NCBI GenBank assembly: GCA_009911365.1
Contig: QXXF01000003.1
Location: 186,001-250,000 of the forward strand
From: Clostridiales bacterium
GTDB lineage: Bacteria > Bacillota > Clostridia > Peptostreptococcales > Anaerovoracaceae
Length of the DNA stretch: 64,000 bases
Direction of reading: 5' to 3'
Shown: positions 8,100 to 17,118 of the stretch, in pieces
Layout: every line of letters begins with the position of its first letter
Position numbering within the stretch: the first letter of the stretch is position 1
Program-made: the position numbers and the translations under genes
Notes under the pieces: model-generated
What the model was told of the DNA's origin: nothing
The model's database searches: none
Seen by the model: only the letters and a program-made list of their open reading frames with translations

Positions 8100-8654
8100 A
8101 TGTATACTACGAAGTACTATCATAGTTTCATTTCTGTCAGTGACTATTTGGAACACTATGTGGATGTGGAAGCATTTCTGGAAAAATGCCAAGAATGTCC
8201 CAATTACGACAAGATTTGGTCCTGCCCGCCTTATGATTTTGATGTGCGGGAATATTGGAAGCAGTACGAGACTTTGGAGCTGACAGCCGTAAAAATCATT
8301 TTTGATGAAAAATATGCGGGCAAACCTGTTTCACAGGAGGACGCACAACGGATCATAGAAGATTCGCTGTGGAACGTAAAGGCGGACCTGTCAGCCGAAC
8401 TTTTGGAAAAAGAACAAGCAAACCCAGGCAGCGTGAGTCTGTCTGCGGGTTCCTGCCACCTTTGCCATGGACAGTGCGGCAAGGCAGATGGCAAGCCTTG
8501 TCGTTTTCCAGAAGAAATGCGGTATTCCATTGAAGCCTTAGGCGGAAATGTAGGGCTGACCATCAGCAAGCTGATGGGGATCGAACTGGAATGGATGGAA
8601 GAAGGAAAACTGCCTCACTATTTTGTGTTGGTCTGCGGCCTGCTGACGCAGTAG
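8100..8654 (+). CDS. DUF2284-type predicted metal-binding protein
   Basis: A 184-residue protein with a cysteine-rich start (CQECPNYDKIWSCPPYDFD) and a second cluster (CHLCHGQCGKADGKPCRFPE), the layout of the DUF2284 family, thought to bind metal or an iron-sulphur cluster. No biochemical role is established that I can name. The start is placed at ATG 8100 because AGGAGA (8085-8090) lies nine bases upstream. GTG 8067 and ATG 8079 are in frame but have poorer sites. It follows the MazG-like gene in the same transcription unit. In related bacteria such proteins are often near corrinoid or other metal-dependent systems; nothing of that kind is adjacent here. Confidence 0.78.
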   Translation: MYTTKYYHSFISVSDYLEHYVDVEAFLEKCQECPNYDKIWSCPPYDFDVREYWKQYETLELTAVKIIFDEKYAGKPVSQEDAQRIIEDSLWNVKADLSAELLEKEQANPGSVSLSAGSCHLCHGQCGKADGKPCRFPEEMRYSIEALGGNVGLTISKLMGIELEWMEEGKLPHYFVLVCGLLTQ

Positions 8655-8671
8655 GGGCGGAGGCCTCCTTG

Positions 8672-9025
8672 TCAATGATGGTTTTCTGGCTGATCTTCTG
8701 AAAGTCCAAGCCATTCCTTTACTGTTTCCAAGGCGTATCCAACACCTAGGGCGATGGTTTCCCCGTCTTTAGAGTGCTTGATGAACAACAGGACCTCCCG
8801 AAGGATAGATTGAAATTTCATGATCTCTGCGTCCCGGAACCTCTGGACGGGCACTGTCGTGCCGTCCGCTCCATAAGGGAGGGCGATCTCTATGGGGTCA
8901 CGTTCCTCCAACTGTTCTGGTTTGATAACCTGCTTCCCGTCATGGATGTAATAATTGAACACATCTGCGAATACGGCGGCATCGGATATGTAGTCTTTTG
9001 TGATCGTATCTGTTTTCATTGGCAT
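8672..9025 (-). pseudogene. Rpn/YhgA-type transposase-nuclease, core deleted
   Basis: The N-terminus (DAAVFADVFNYYIHDGKQVI, ALPYGADG, PVQRFRD) is that of the Clostridial Rpn-like putative transposase (PD-(D/E)xK) family. The frame then jumps straight to a late segment (SILREVLLFIKHSKDGE). The full protein is normally about 300 residues; only 117 are left, and the central nuclease core appears to be cleanly excised in frame. The product could still be made (GAAAGAGA before ATG 9025, with ATG 9019 as alternative) but should have no nuclease activity. It is convergent with the DUF2284 gene, 17 bases away. Confidence 0.7.
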
Positions 9026-9575
9026 TCTCTTTCTTTTTCAATAATCCTAACGCAAAGCGGGGTGGTTTCCAGTTGATCACGCTTCTTGCTTTGTTTGTGG
9101 CCTAGACATTTTTTCAGATGATTCTGCCAATGACTTGTTGCCAATATTGTAATATACTTTCACAGAAAAATACCTGAATTTTTCATTATTCATCGTAAAT
9201 CCTAAAACCAAACGCTACAAATATGCGATCCCTTTTGTGAACACAAGGTAAATAAGGATCAGAGATGAACAATTGTGCACAACAATATAAAATATTCCTA
9301 ATATGGGTAATTACAACATATTATGTGCAAAAGTCAACAATAAATTACAAAAATTAACATAAAAATAAATGTGCTTCACCTTGCAAGATGACGGCCTGGC
9401 AGTTATACTTAAATAAAACAAATATTGCGGACCAGTTTCTCCAAAACACGAGCTTTGTAAAATCAACACAATAAAATTTGATTCCATGTGACATAATAGA
9501 AATATCATACCTTTCTCCCTCCAACAGCCAGCAAGCGATTGATTCGCCAAAACACAGAGAAAGGAATTATGGAAC
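9026..9575. other. AT-rich intergenic region without a recognisable gene
   Basis: About 550 bases separate the Rpn remnant from the PTS locus. The sequence is AT-rich with many stops in all frames. I see no tRNA, riboswitch or clear terminator. CATAAT at 9491-9496 could be a -10 for the HAD/activator genes, but no convincing -35 accompanies it. The activator should be transcribed from here. Confidence 0.5.
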
Positions 9576-10235
9576 ATGATAGAGAATTTAAAGGGACTCA
9601 TCTTTGACATGGATGGGTTAATGTTTGACACAGAAAGCTTATCATCCACCTGCTGGGTAAGAGTAGGGGAGGAAAACGGGTTTCCAATCACACGAGAATT
9701 AATCGACAGCACCAGAGGCTTGGATCGGAGAAAGACAGCCAAGCGATTAAAAGCTGAGTTTGGCCACGGCTTTAACTTTCAGCGATTTTCCGATAAAACC
9801 AGAGCCTATATGGACGAAGAAATTTTTGCCACCGGCATGCCAATCAAAAAAGGCCTGCTGGAACTTTTAGCGTATGCGCAAAAGAAGGGATACTTGTGCG
9901 CAGTGGCATCTTCTTCTGAACGGGAGCGGGTCGATTTTTATTTAAAAACAGCAAAACTCACCCAATATTTTCAGGCTACAGTATGCGGCGATGAAATCGA
10001 AAGGGGAAAGCCTGAGCCGGATATTTTTTTGAAAGCCGCTGAGAAAATAGGATTGAAGCCAAGGGAATGCATGGTGTTAGAGGATTCCAAATACGGAATC
10101 AAGGCTGCTGCGCAGGCAGGCATGCCAGCGATCCTGATCCCCGACATGGTCGAGCCGGAACAAGAAGACAGAAGAGAAGCTTACGCAGAGAAAACGTCTT
10201 TGCTGGAAGTCATCGATTTGCTGGAAGAGACGTGA
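9576..10235 (+). CDS. HAD-superfamily phosphatase / beta-phosphoglucomutase-like
   Basis: A 219-residue HAD subfamily IA protein. Motif I FDMDGLMFDTES carries the nucleophile Asp and acid Asp, motif II is VASSS, the Lys motif is GKPEPDIF, and motif III is LEDSKYGIKAA. The cap domain lies between motif I and II. Members act on sugar phosphates. Here it precedes the PTS activator by four bases and probably processes the sugar phosphate formed by the PTS. ATG 9576 has AAAGGA ten bases upstream; ATG 9569 is out of frame. The exact substrate cannot be told. Confidence 0.85.
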   Translation: MIENLKGLIFDMDGLMFDTESLSSTCWVRVGEENGFPITRELIDSTRGLDRRKTAKRLKAEFGHGFNFQRFSDKTRAYMDEEIFATGMPIKKGLLELLAYAQKKGYLCAVASSSERERVDFYLKTAKLTQYFQATVCGDEIERGKPEPDIFLKAAEKIGLKPRECMVLEDSKYGIKAAAQAGMPAILIPDMVEPEQEDRREAYAEKTSLLEVIDLLEET

Positions 10236-10239
10236 AGCC

Positions 10240-13065
10240 ATGTTAAGAATCGATCATGTATATTTAAAGCTCAAGGAACTGACAGAGCAATTGGATCGTC
10301 AGGCATTAGCAACTGGCTGCGGCGGATTCAGCGCCGGAGAGTTGGCGGAGTCCCTAGGATTTGATCGGAGCAATGTGTCCAGAGATCTGAACAAGTTGGC
10401 AGCAATGGAGAAAGCGGTTAAAGTCAATGGCCGGCCAGTCCGCTTTCTGGAAAAATCCGCTTTTGAAAAAATGACGCAGGGCATGCTAAAAAAAGAGATA
10501 CTAACACCAGGGATTTTAACTTCCTTTTTTTCCGCAGGTCCAGAAGAACCAGAAAAAGATGACGCATTCACCTTCCATAATCTAGTAGGTGCGGAGGGAA
10601 GCCTAAAATCAGCGGTGCAGCAGGCCAAAGCCTCTATTCTTTATCCAGGAAATAGTTTAAACATTCTTTTGACTGGAGCCACAGGCGTGGGAAAGACCAC
10701 ATTTGCGGAGCTGATTTACAAATATGCGAAAGAGAAAAAGACGATAAAAGAATCCGGTAAATTCATTACATTTAACTGTTCAGAATACGCAGACAATCCG
10801 CAGTTGCTACTGGATCAGATCTTTGGGCATGTAAAGGGGGCGTTTACTGGCGCAGATCAGGAAAAGGCCGGACTGATCCAGCAGGCAGAGGGCGGCGTGC
10901 TGCTGCTGGACGAGATCCACAGGCTAGGACCGGAAGGGCAGGAGATGCTCTTTATGTTCATTGACAAAGGGCGTTACCGCAAGCTAGGGGAATCTGAGCA
11001 CTTGAGAAAAGGGCGGGTCATGCTAGTGGCAGCGACTACGGAAAACCCCGAATCCCATTTGCTGCGGACCTTTGCCAGGCGCTTCCCGATGGTGATCAAG
11101 ATCCCTGATTTAGACGAACGCCCGCTAAGAGAACGCTGTGAGTTCATCAAAACCTTTTTTTCCATAGAAGCCAGGGGGATCAAAAAGCCCATTGCTGTTG
11201 ACGATGAAGTGATGAACATGCTGCTGGCATATCCCTGCCAGGCAAATATCGGTCAGCTGCGGGCGGATATACAGCTGATCTGCGCCAGAGGCTTTTTGGA
11301 ACACATGACAGAAAGCGGCGGGGAGGGTGGCAAAGATGAAGAAGTCTACGTGGAAACCGCAATGCTTCCAGATCATATTTTGGAGTATTTTTCCCAAATA
11401 GGCTGCGCTGGGATTTCTCGAGAAATCGAAGAATTGACAGAAGGACACAATACGTTCCTGTTCCGAGAAGACAACAAAGTGCCAGATACGGGCATGGCGG
11501 CGCATAACAAAAATCAATATCACCGGATTTTCGCAAAATACAGGCGGATGCTGGAAAAGGGGCAGGAGAGCCACGAAATCAATCGTGAGATCTACAAAAA
11601 AATCAATAAATATATCAACGAAAGCTTTGCGGAAAGCATCAGGGAAATGAAGGGCTGTCAAGAAGGGCAGCCGCAAAAGAAGCGGATTTACAAAGAAATA
11701 ACGCCAAAGATCTATAATGCGGTCGCAGCGGCCTTAGATGATGCGCTGGGTCATGACTGCTGGGAGGTGGAATTAGCCATTGCCTTAGCCATGCATATTG
11801 AAGCCATGGAGTATCGGCCTTCCAGTCCTAGGAAACGGCAGATCAGTACCAGCAGCCAGATTCAGGTGGGAGAACAGGTCGCGCGATTCATTGAGCAGCG
11901 ACTGAACTTGGTTCTCGATGAAGATGAAGCCCAGTTTATTTCCCTGATCATTGAAAATTGGAACCAGCCACCGGAGGAGACGGGCGGTCACATTGGGATC
12001 CTGCTAATTTCCCTTGGGGAAAAGGCGGCGCGGGGCTTGGTGGAAAGCGCACGGGACATTGCCCATAACGAGGATATTGAATATATGCTCTATGCTATGG
12101 GAGAAAACGATATTGATTTTTCATCAAAGCTTTTGCAAAAGCTGCGGAACGCGGATCAGGGCAAAGGCGTGATCATTTTTGCGGATTTAGCACTGCCTGA
12201 TATGGAGGAAGAGCGTCTATCCCAGCAAGTGGGCAGCATCATCAAGGTAATTTCTCCATATTCTGTCCCCATGCTCTTTGAGGCTGCGAGAAAGGCTGTG
12301 AGAACAGACCAGAACATTGAGGGACTGTTTGATGAACTAGTAGGAGCACAAATCAACCGTTGTGCCAAGGGCCCCCAGGGGTTTGCCAGGAAAGAGACGA
12401 GTGTGGATCGAAAAGTGATTTTGACCACCTGTATCACAGGAGCAGGGACTGCCGTCAAGATCGCTGATAAGATTCGGGACCTGATTCCGGGACTAAAGGA
12501 ACGGGGAATCGACATTATCTCTCTGGATCTGGCAGAGAGTAAAATAGATGAAACTACCCGGCACTATGCGGACACGGCCCTGGCAGTAGTAGGATCCGTG
12601 GAGATCCAGATCCCCGGCGCGCCCTTCATCCCTTTGGAGGACTGGATACTCAAGGACGGAGCGCAGCAGCTGAAACAGCTGGTCCAAGGGTCATCTGCGG
12701 CAGCGGTCGATGAGGAAAAAGAAAAGATCGTTAGAATGCTGAAGGATGCGACTGTGTTCCTGGATATAGAAAAGGCATACACAGAAATCATGGCTGCTTT
12801 TGAGAAGCTGGATATTCCTCGCAAGGAAAATACGGAAAGGCGAAAAAGCCTGGAAGTCAGGTTTTTGCTGCACATGGTATGTATGCTGGAACGAGTCATA
12901 CAAAAACTGCCTATCGAATATCCAGATCTAGCACAAAGATCACAAAAGCAGCTTGCGGAATTTACGCAAGTAAAACAAGCTGTCAGCAGCATTGAGCAAA
13001 ATTTTAATATTGAAATCCCTGACAATGAAATTGGTTTTATCATAGACCTGATTTGCACACAATGA
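10240..13065 (+). CDS. LevR-like sigma-54 activator with PTS regulation domains
   Basis: A 941-residue transcription activator. Order of domains: N-terminal winged helix (about 20-70, ELAESLGFDRSNVSRDLNKL); AAA+ domain with Walker A GATGVGKTT (about 145), the sigma-54 contact loop GAFTGA (about 205) and Walker B VLLLDEIHR; PRD1 with His519; an EIIA-Man-like domain from about 584; an EIIB-like domain with Cys731 (TTCITGAGTA); and PRD2 with His878. In LevR-type proteins PTS phosphorylation of these sites tunes activity. Oddly, the expected EIIA phospho-His is Leu592 (ISLGE rather than HG), so that site appears lost. It should open the sigma-54 promoter at 13208-13223 just downstream, linking sugar uptake to expression. 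Confidence 0.92.
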   Translation: MLRIDHVYLKLKELTEQLDRQALATGCGGFSAGELAESLGFDRSNVSRDLNKLAAMEKAVKVNGRPVRFLEKSAFEKMTQGMLKKEILTPGILTSFFSAGPEEPEKDDAFTFHNLVGAEGSLKSAVQQAKASILYPGNSLNILLTGATGVGKTTFAELIYKYAKEKKTIKESGKFITFNCSEYADNPQLLLDQIFGHVKGAFTGADQEKAGLIQQAEGGVLLLDEIHRLGPEGQEMLFMFIDKGRYRKLGESEHLRKGRVMLVAATTENPESHLLRTFARRFPMVIKIPDLDERPLRERCEFIKTFFSIEARGIKKPIAVDDEVMNMLLAYPCQANIGQLRADIQLICARGFLEHMTESGGEGGKDEEVYVETAMLPDHILEYFSQIGCAGISREIEELTEGHNTFLFREDNKVPDTGMAAHNKNQYHRIFAKYRRMLEKGQESHEINREIYKKINKYINESFAESIREMKGCQEGQPQKKRIYKEITPKIYNAVAAALDDALGHDCWEVELAIALAMHIEAMEYRPSSPRKRQISTSSQIQVGEQVARFIEQRLNLVLDEDEAQFISLIIENWNQPPEETGGHIGILLISLGEKAARGLVESARDIAHNEDIEYMLYAMGENDIDFSSKLLQKLRNADQGKGVIIFADLALPDMEEERLSQQVGSIIKVISPYSVPMLFEAARKAVRTDQNIEGLFDELVGAQINRCAKGPQGFARKETSVDRKVILTTCITGAGTAVKIADKIRDLIPGLKERGIDIISLDLAESKIDETTRHYADTALAVVGSVEIQIPGAPFIPLEDWILKDGAQQLKQLVQGSSAAAVDEEKEKIVRMLKDATVFLDIEKAYTEIMAAFEKLDIPRKENTERRKSLEVRFLLHMVCMLERVIQKLPIEYPDLAQRSQKQLAEFTQVKQAVSSIEQNFNIEIPDNEIGFIIDLICTQ

Positions 13066-13128
13066 CACAGTAAACACACAAAAGGCAATCTATCAGAATG
13101 AACAAACAATTGTAAGGAAATATTTTTT

Positions 13129-13157
13129 AAAAGGCATGGCATACGGCTGTGCCTTTT
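13129..13157. terminator. Hairpin after the activator gene
   Basis: AAAAGGCA (13129-13136) and TGCCTTTT (13150-13157) form a perfect 8-bp stem with a 13-nt loop. The only T-run lies in the stem. It may be a weak terminator of the activator transcript, or a binding site upstream of the sigma-54 promoter. Confidence 0.45.
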
Positions 13158-13207
13158 CAAGTATCATAGGGCCCAGGCGGCGGCTTCCTGCTTTTTTACA
13201 CACTAAC

Positions 13208-13223
13208 TTGGCATCGGACTTGC
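13208..13223 (+). promoter_or_regulatory. Sigma-54 (-24/-12) promoter of the PTS operon
   Basis: TTGGCATCGGACTTGC keeps the diagnostic GG and GC doublets ten bases apart and matches TGGCAC-N5-TTGC at all but one position. It is 27 bases before the EIIA start, in the gap just after the gene for a sigma-54 activator carrying GAFTGA. This is strong evidence that the PTS genes are sigma-54 dependent. Confidence 0.88.
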
Positions 13224-13250
13224 GTTTTATAGTGGCGGAGGGAGAACATT

Positions 13251-13649
13251 ATGATAGGAATCTTAATTGTCACACATGGAAATTTGGGAAAGGAATTTTT
13301 AAAAACAGCAGAAATCATTATGGGGAAAGCTGAAAACGCAGCAGCGCTGTCCCTGGCCTATGAGGATGATGTACTGGCTTTAAAAGATATGATCCGGGAA
13401 AAAATCATCGAATTGGATCAGGGCGACGGCGTGGTGGTATTCACTGACCTATTTGGCGGCAGCCCTAACAATGCTGCTGCGGCAAACCTAAAAGACCTAA
13501 AGTTCATAGGAATCACAGGGCTGAACCTGCCCATGCTCATGGAATGCGTGACCATGCGGGAGCAGATGGACACGGAGGAATTAGCGGAACACTTGCAAAG
13601 CGCGGGCAAAGATGGTGTCAAGCTTTTGAACAAATTGTACAAGGTATGA
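13251..13649 (+). CDS. PTS mannose-family EIIA subunit
   Basis: Cytoplasmic phosphocarrier that receives phosphate from HPr and passes it to EIIB. The phospho-site is His9 in the N-terminal ILIVTHGNLG. The second conserved stretch VVVFTDLFGGSPNNAA is also present. The 132-residue length is standard for a free-standing IIA of the Man family. ATG 13251 follows GGAGGGAG. It is the first gene after the sigma-54 promoter. Confidence 0.93.
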   Translation: MIGILIVTHGNLGKEFLKTAEIIMGKAENAAALSLAYEDDVLALKDMIREKIIELDQGDGVVVFTDLFGGSPNNAAAANLKDLKFIGITGLNLPMLMECVTMREQMDTEELAEHLQSAGKDGVKLLNKLYKV

Positions 13650-13673
13650 AAGGTTTGAGAAAGGAGCGGAAAA

Positions 13674-14150
13674 ATGGCAGAAATAAAGTACAGGGTAGAC
13701 AGTCGGTTGATTCATGGACAAGTGATCGCAAGGTGGTCTGTGAAATACGGTACGCAGGGGATCATAATCATAGACGATGCTCTGGCGGATGATGATTTTA
13801 TGAAGGATATTTATATGATGGCAGCGCCAGCGGATGTTTCCGTGGATGTTTTCAAAGTGGACGAAGCCGCTGAAAAGTGGCAGAGCAGTGGACTTTTAGA
13901 CAAAAAATTGCTGGTCCTGTTCAAAGATGTGGCTCATGTGGACAGGCTAACGCAAAAAGGCGTGAAAATCGATGAACTGCAGATCGGGGGACTGCCCAGC
14001 GGGGCTGGAAGAAAGCTGGTTTACAAAACCATATCCCTCAGCGAGGAAGACTATGAAATGCTGGACCGCATTGCAGAAAGCGGCACAAAGGTATTCTTTC
14101 AGATGCTTCCAGAGGAAGATCCGTTCCCGTATGAAAAAGTAAAACGATAG
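13674..14150 (+). CDS. PTS mannose-family EIIB subunit
   Basis: Cytoplasmic subunit that takes phosphate from EIIA and gives it to the sugar as it crosses EIIC/EIID. The active-site His14 lies in DSRLIHGQVIARW, the family signature. 158 residues, normal length. AAGGAG precedes the ATG. Gap to EIIA is 24 bases and to EIIC 16. Confidence 0.93.
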   Translation: MAEIKYRVDSRLIHGQVIARWSVKYGTQGIIIIDDALADDDFMKDIYMMAAPADVSVDVFKVDEAAEKWQSSGLLDKKLLVLFKDVAHVDRLTQKGVKIDELQIGGLPSGAGRKLVYKTISLSEEDYEMLDRIAESGTKVFFQMLPEEDPFPYEKVKR

Positions 14151-14166
14151 AAAAGAGGAGAAAGAT

Positions 14167-14931
14167 ATGGATATGAGTTTAGTGCTATTCGCATTATTTA
14201 CAGGCATCTATTACTGGTTCACGTTTTCTGTGATTGGATATACTTTTTCAGATGCCTTTTTCTCACCAGTCGTGGTCGGCTTCATATTAGGCCTTGTATT
14301 AGGTGATATGACAACTGGGCTGACGCTGGGAGCCACGATCCAGCTGATCTATATCGGGATCATAGGCGCGGGCGGAAATTGGCCGGCAGACGAATGCATG
14401 GCAGCACTGATCGTCGTTCCGCTAGCTATCAGGACAGGCATGTCCGTGGAAGCGGCTGCTGCTTTGGCTGTTCCCCTGGGCCTGTTGGGCGCATTTGTAA
14501 ACAACATCTGGAGGGGCGGTAATACAGTGCTAGTTCACTGGGCAGACAAATATGCGGAAAAAGGCGATGAAAAAGGCGTGGCTAGATGTGGATTCTTGTA
14601 CGCTATGATTTGGAGTTTTATCATCACCGTGCCGCTGATGTTTGTGGCTAATTATTTTGGCGCTTCCCTCGTAAAACCGCTTTTAGGGGTGATTCCGGAA
14701 TGGATCATGCATGCCTTTGAAATCGCAGGCGGCGTACTGCCTTGTCTGGGAATCGCCATGACCATTGGACTCATTGGAAAGAGAAACAACTTTGCGTTAT
14801 TCTTTCTAGCGTTCTTCATTGTCATCTATTCTGGAGTCAATGTGATGTTTGCGGCGATCATGGGCGTGTGCCTAGCCTTGACCATGGTGTTCAATAGAAA
14901 CAAAGGAGGTAGGGAGTTAAATGGAAGATAA
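14167..14931 (+). CDS. PTS mannose-family EIIC membrane subunit
   Basis: Integral membrane subunit that, with EIID, forms the sugar channel. 254 residues, rich in helices. Conserved stretches include GFILGLVLGDMTTGLTLGA, IQLIYIGIIGAGGNWPAD and VPLGLLGAFVNNIWRG. AAAAGAGGAG precedes ATG 14167. Its last codons overlap the EIID start by 11 bases, so translation is coupled. Confidence 0.92.
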   Translation: MDMSLVLFALFTGIYYWFTFSVIGYTFSDAFFSPVVVGFILGLVLGDMTTGLTLGATIQLIYIGIIGAGGNWPADECMAALIVVPLAIRTGMSVEAAAALAVPLGLLGAFVNNIWRGGNTVLVHWADKYAEKGDEKGVARCGFLYAMIWSFIITVPLMFVANYFGASLVKPLLGVIPEWIMHAFEIAGGVLPCLGIAMTIGLIGKRNNFALFFLAFFIVIYSGVNVMFAAIMGVCLALTMVFNRNKGGRELNGR

Positions 14932-15853
14932 ATCAATGGATATGAAAACAACAGAAGAAAATAAGGTGGAACAAATCGTCGCAGCGGAACCAATGGTCCA
15001 AGAGCCAGCGGATATGGAACAGACAGCCGCGCAAGCGGCAGGATCAGAAATTCCACCGATCACCAAGAAAGATGTGAACAGACTGTTTTTCAGATGGTAC
15101 GTGCGGGCGGAAATGTCCAACTCCTTTGAACGGCTCCAGTCCCTTTCCTTCTGTTCCTCCATGGTGCCAGCACTGAAAAAGTTGTACCCGGACAAGGAAC
15201 AGCGTGCAGAAGCTTTAAAGAGAAACCTGCAGTTTTTTAATACAGAAGGCATCTTTGGCTCCGCCATCCACGGCACAGTACTAGCCATGGAAGAGCAAAA
15301 AGCCAGAGGCGAGGACATCCCGGACGATATGATCACCAATATTAAGACCGGGCTCATGGGGCCTATGGCTGGCATTGGAGACACTCTCACCTGGGGCATC
15401 ATCAGGCCCATCCTTTTAGGTTTGGCAGCGTCCTTTGCCATGCAGGGCAGTGTTTTAGGGATCCTATTCCCATTTGCTTTTGTCATTATCACATATATCA
15501 TTGGAAACTATATCTGCAACATGGGCTACAAACTGGGGCGGAATTCTGTAAAACAACTGCTTCAGGGTGGCTTGGTCAATGATGTGATCTACGGTGCGGG
15601 GATCGTTGGGATGTTCATGATGGGAGCGCTCGCGGCCAGCTATGTGGATATCAGCACGCCTTTGCAGTTTACCATAAACGGAGAAGAAATGGTGGTGCAA
15701 GACATGCTGGACGAGATCGTCAAAGGTCTGCTGCCCTTAGGGTTTGTTGCGGGGTCTTATTTCTTTTTGAAGAAATTCCCTTACAAAATTTTGTGGCTGC
15801 TGCTGATCATCGTAGCCATCTGCTTGCTGGGTTCCTTAACAGGCGTATTGTAA
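14921..15853 (+). CDS. PTS mannose-family EIID membrane subunit
   Basis: Second channel subunit. The family core begins at about residue 47 (TKKDVNRLFFRWYVRAEMSN) and includes GIFGSAIHGTVLAMEEQ, GLMGPMAGIGDTLTWG and the hydrophobic C-terminus. Length is 310 residues, about 30-40 more than usual because of an acidic, Ala/Gln/Glu-rich N-terminal extension. Two in-frame Met codons lie at the start (14921 and 14936). AAAGGAGG is placed for ATG 14921. The extension is probably cytoplasmic and disordered; its role is unknown. Confidence 0.9.
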   Translation: MEDKSMDMKTTEENKVEQIVAAEPMVQEPADMEQTAAQAAGSEIPPITKKDVNRLFFRWYVRAEMSNSFERLQSLSFCSSMVPALKKLYPDKEQRAEALKRNLQFFNTEGIFGSAIHGTVLAMEEQKARGEDIPDDMITNIKTGLMGPMAGIGDTLTWGIIRPILLGLAASFAMQGSVLGILFPFAFVIITYIIGNYICNMGYKLGRNSVKQLLQGGLVNDVIYGAGIVGMFMMGALAASYVDISTPLQFTINGEEMVVQDMLDEIVKGLLPLGFVAGSYFFLKKFPYKILWLLLIIVAICLLGSLTGVL

Positions 15854-15912
15854 GAGCAAGCTGCGCATTAATATAGAAAAAACATATGGAGGGCAAAGGA
15901 TGGAAGCTTGAC

Positions 15913-17103
15913 ATGAAGACGATAGAATTAAAAAAACAGGCAGGAGCTGAAGCAGAACAGCTGATGCCCCAGTTAAATCAAATATCGAGATTCATCTATG
16001 AAAATCCGGAGCTGGCTTTTGCGGAAAAAAAGGCCTGTCAAAAGCTGACGGCCGTTTTGGAGGAACATGGATTTCATGTGGAAAAAAACGTCGGCGGCTT
16101 GGAAACCGCTTTTACAGCCACCTACCAGCAAGGCGAAAACGAGATCGGCCGCAAACTCATAGGCATCGCGGCGGAATATGACGCTCTACCGGACCTGGGG
16201 CATGGGTGCGGGCACAATTTGATCGCCGCCTCATCTCTCGGCGCGGCCCTGGTTTTAAAAAAAGTTATGGAAACAACAGGGCTGGAAGGAGAACTCCGAG
16301 TGATCGGCACGCCAGCAGAGGAAGATGGCGGCGGAAAGATCCTGCTCTTGGAAAAAGGCGTTTTTGACGGTCTTTCCATGTGCATGATGATGCATCCCAC
16401 ATCAGGCGTAACTAGGATCGCCGGCAGATGCCTTTCCTCCCACGGCATGGCGATCCGCTGGCAGGGAAAGTCCGCTCATGCGGAGTCTCATCCAGAAGAG
16501 GGCGTCAATGCCCTGGATGCGCTGCATATTTATTATACTGCCATAGCTTGCCTGAGGCAGCAGCTGCCAGATGACGTGCGGATCGCGCAGATCATCACGG
16601 ATGGCGGGCGCAACGAGGGGATGATCCCGGACTCCGCGTCTATCAGCGTGGACATTGTTTCCCAGGATCAGAATTTACAGGCCACCATAGAAAAGGTACA
16701 AAACTGCGCAAAGGGAGCGGCAATTGCGGCAGGATGCGATTGTGAGATTGAGCATATCACCGGATATTTGGGGCGCAGGCCCAACCAAAGGCTGGCCCAG
16801 GTGTTCCGGGACAATTTTGAGATCATCGGAGAACCGCTGATGGATGGAATGCCAGAGGATTTTGGCACGACAGATTTTGGTAACGTAATGCGTAAAGTGC
16901 CTTCCTGCAATCCATACGTTTCTCTGTTGCCATCAGAAAAAATATCAAATCACACAGAGCGGTTCAAGGAGTTGGCTATGGCTCCGCGGGCGGAACAGGT
17001 AATCGAGATTTCCGTAAAGGCTATGGCATATTCCGCCATAGATCTGTTAACGGATCCGATGATTTTAAAAGCGGCTTGGCATGAATTTTTACAAGAGGAA
17101 TAA
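15913..17103 (+). CDS. M20-family amidohydrolase (aminobenzoyl-glutamate/N-acyl hydrolase type)
   Basis: Zinc-dependent amide hydrolase of the M20D-like group. Visible features: AAEYDALPDLGHGCGHN with metal ligands, GTPAEEDGGGK with the catalytic acid pair, a dimerisation insert containing WQGKSAHAESHPEEGVNALD, and the late FGTTDFGNV in the second metal region. About 396 residues. The start is placed at ATG 15913, with GGAAG six bases upstream, rather than ATG 15886, whose codons overlap a ribosome-site-like GGAGGG. Embedded in the PTS operon, it may deacylate or deamidate the imported compound, suggesting that the substrate is an N-acyl or amide-linked sugar rather than a plain hexose. This is inference from position. 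Confidence 0.82.
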   Translation: MKTIELKKQAGAEAEQLMPQLNQISRFIYENPELAFAEKKACQKLTAVLEEHGFHVEKNVGGLETAFTATYQQGENEIGRKLIGIAAEYDALPDLGHGCGHNLIAASSLGAALVLKKVMETTGLEGELRVIGTPAEEDGGGKILLLEKGVFDGLSMCMMMHPTSGVTRIAGRCLSSHGMAIRWQGKSAHAESHPEEGVNALDALHIYYTAIACLRQQLPDDVRIAQIITDGGRNEGMIPDSASISVDIVSQDQNLQATIEKVQNCAKGAAIAAGCDCEIEHITGYLGRRPNQRLAQVFRDNFEIIGEPLMDGMPEDFGTTDFGNVMRKVPSCNPYVSLLPSEKISNHTERFKELAMAPRAEQVIEISVKAMAYSAIDLLTDPMILKAAWHEFLQEE

Positions 17104-17118
17104 GGGGGAGGTGCGGTG

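Noticed and set aside
11125-11676. 183-codon leftward frame inside the activator gene
   Set aside because: It is antisense to the AAA+/PRD part of a clearly conserved protein and has no start signals.
13137-13156. Possible -24/-12 element (TGGCATACGGCTGTGC) after the activator gene
   Set aside because: GG and GC are 11 rather than 10 bases apart. The nearby 13208-13223 site has correct spacing and a better match.
12564-13160. 198-codon leftward frame over the end of the activator gene
   Set aside because: It lies opposite the PRD2 coding region and is rich in Ser/Cys as expected of a shadow; no ribosome site.
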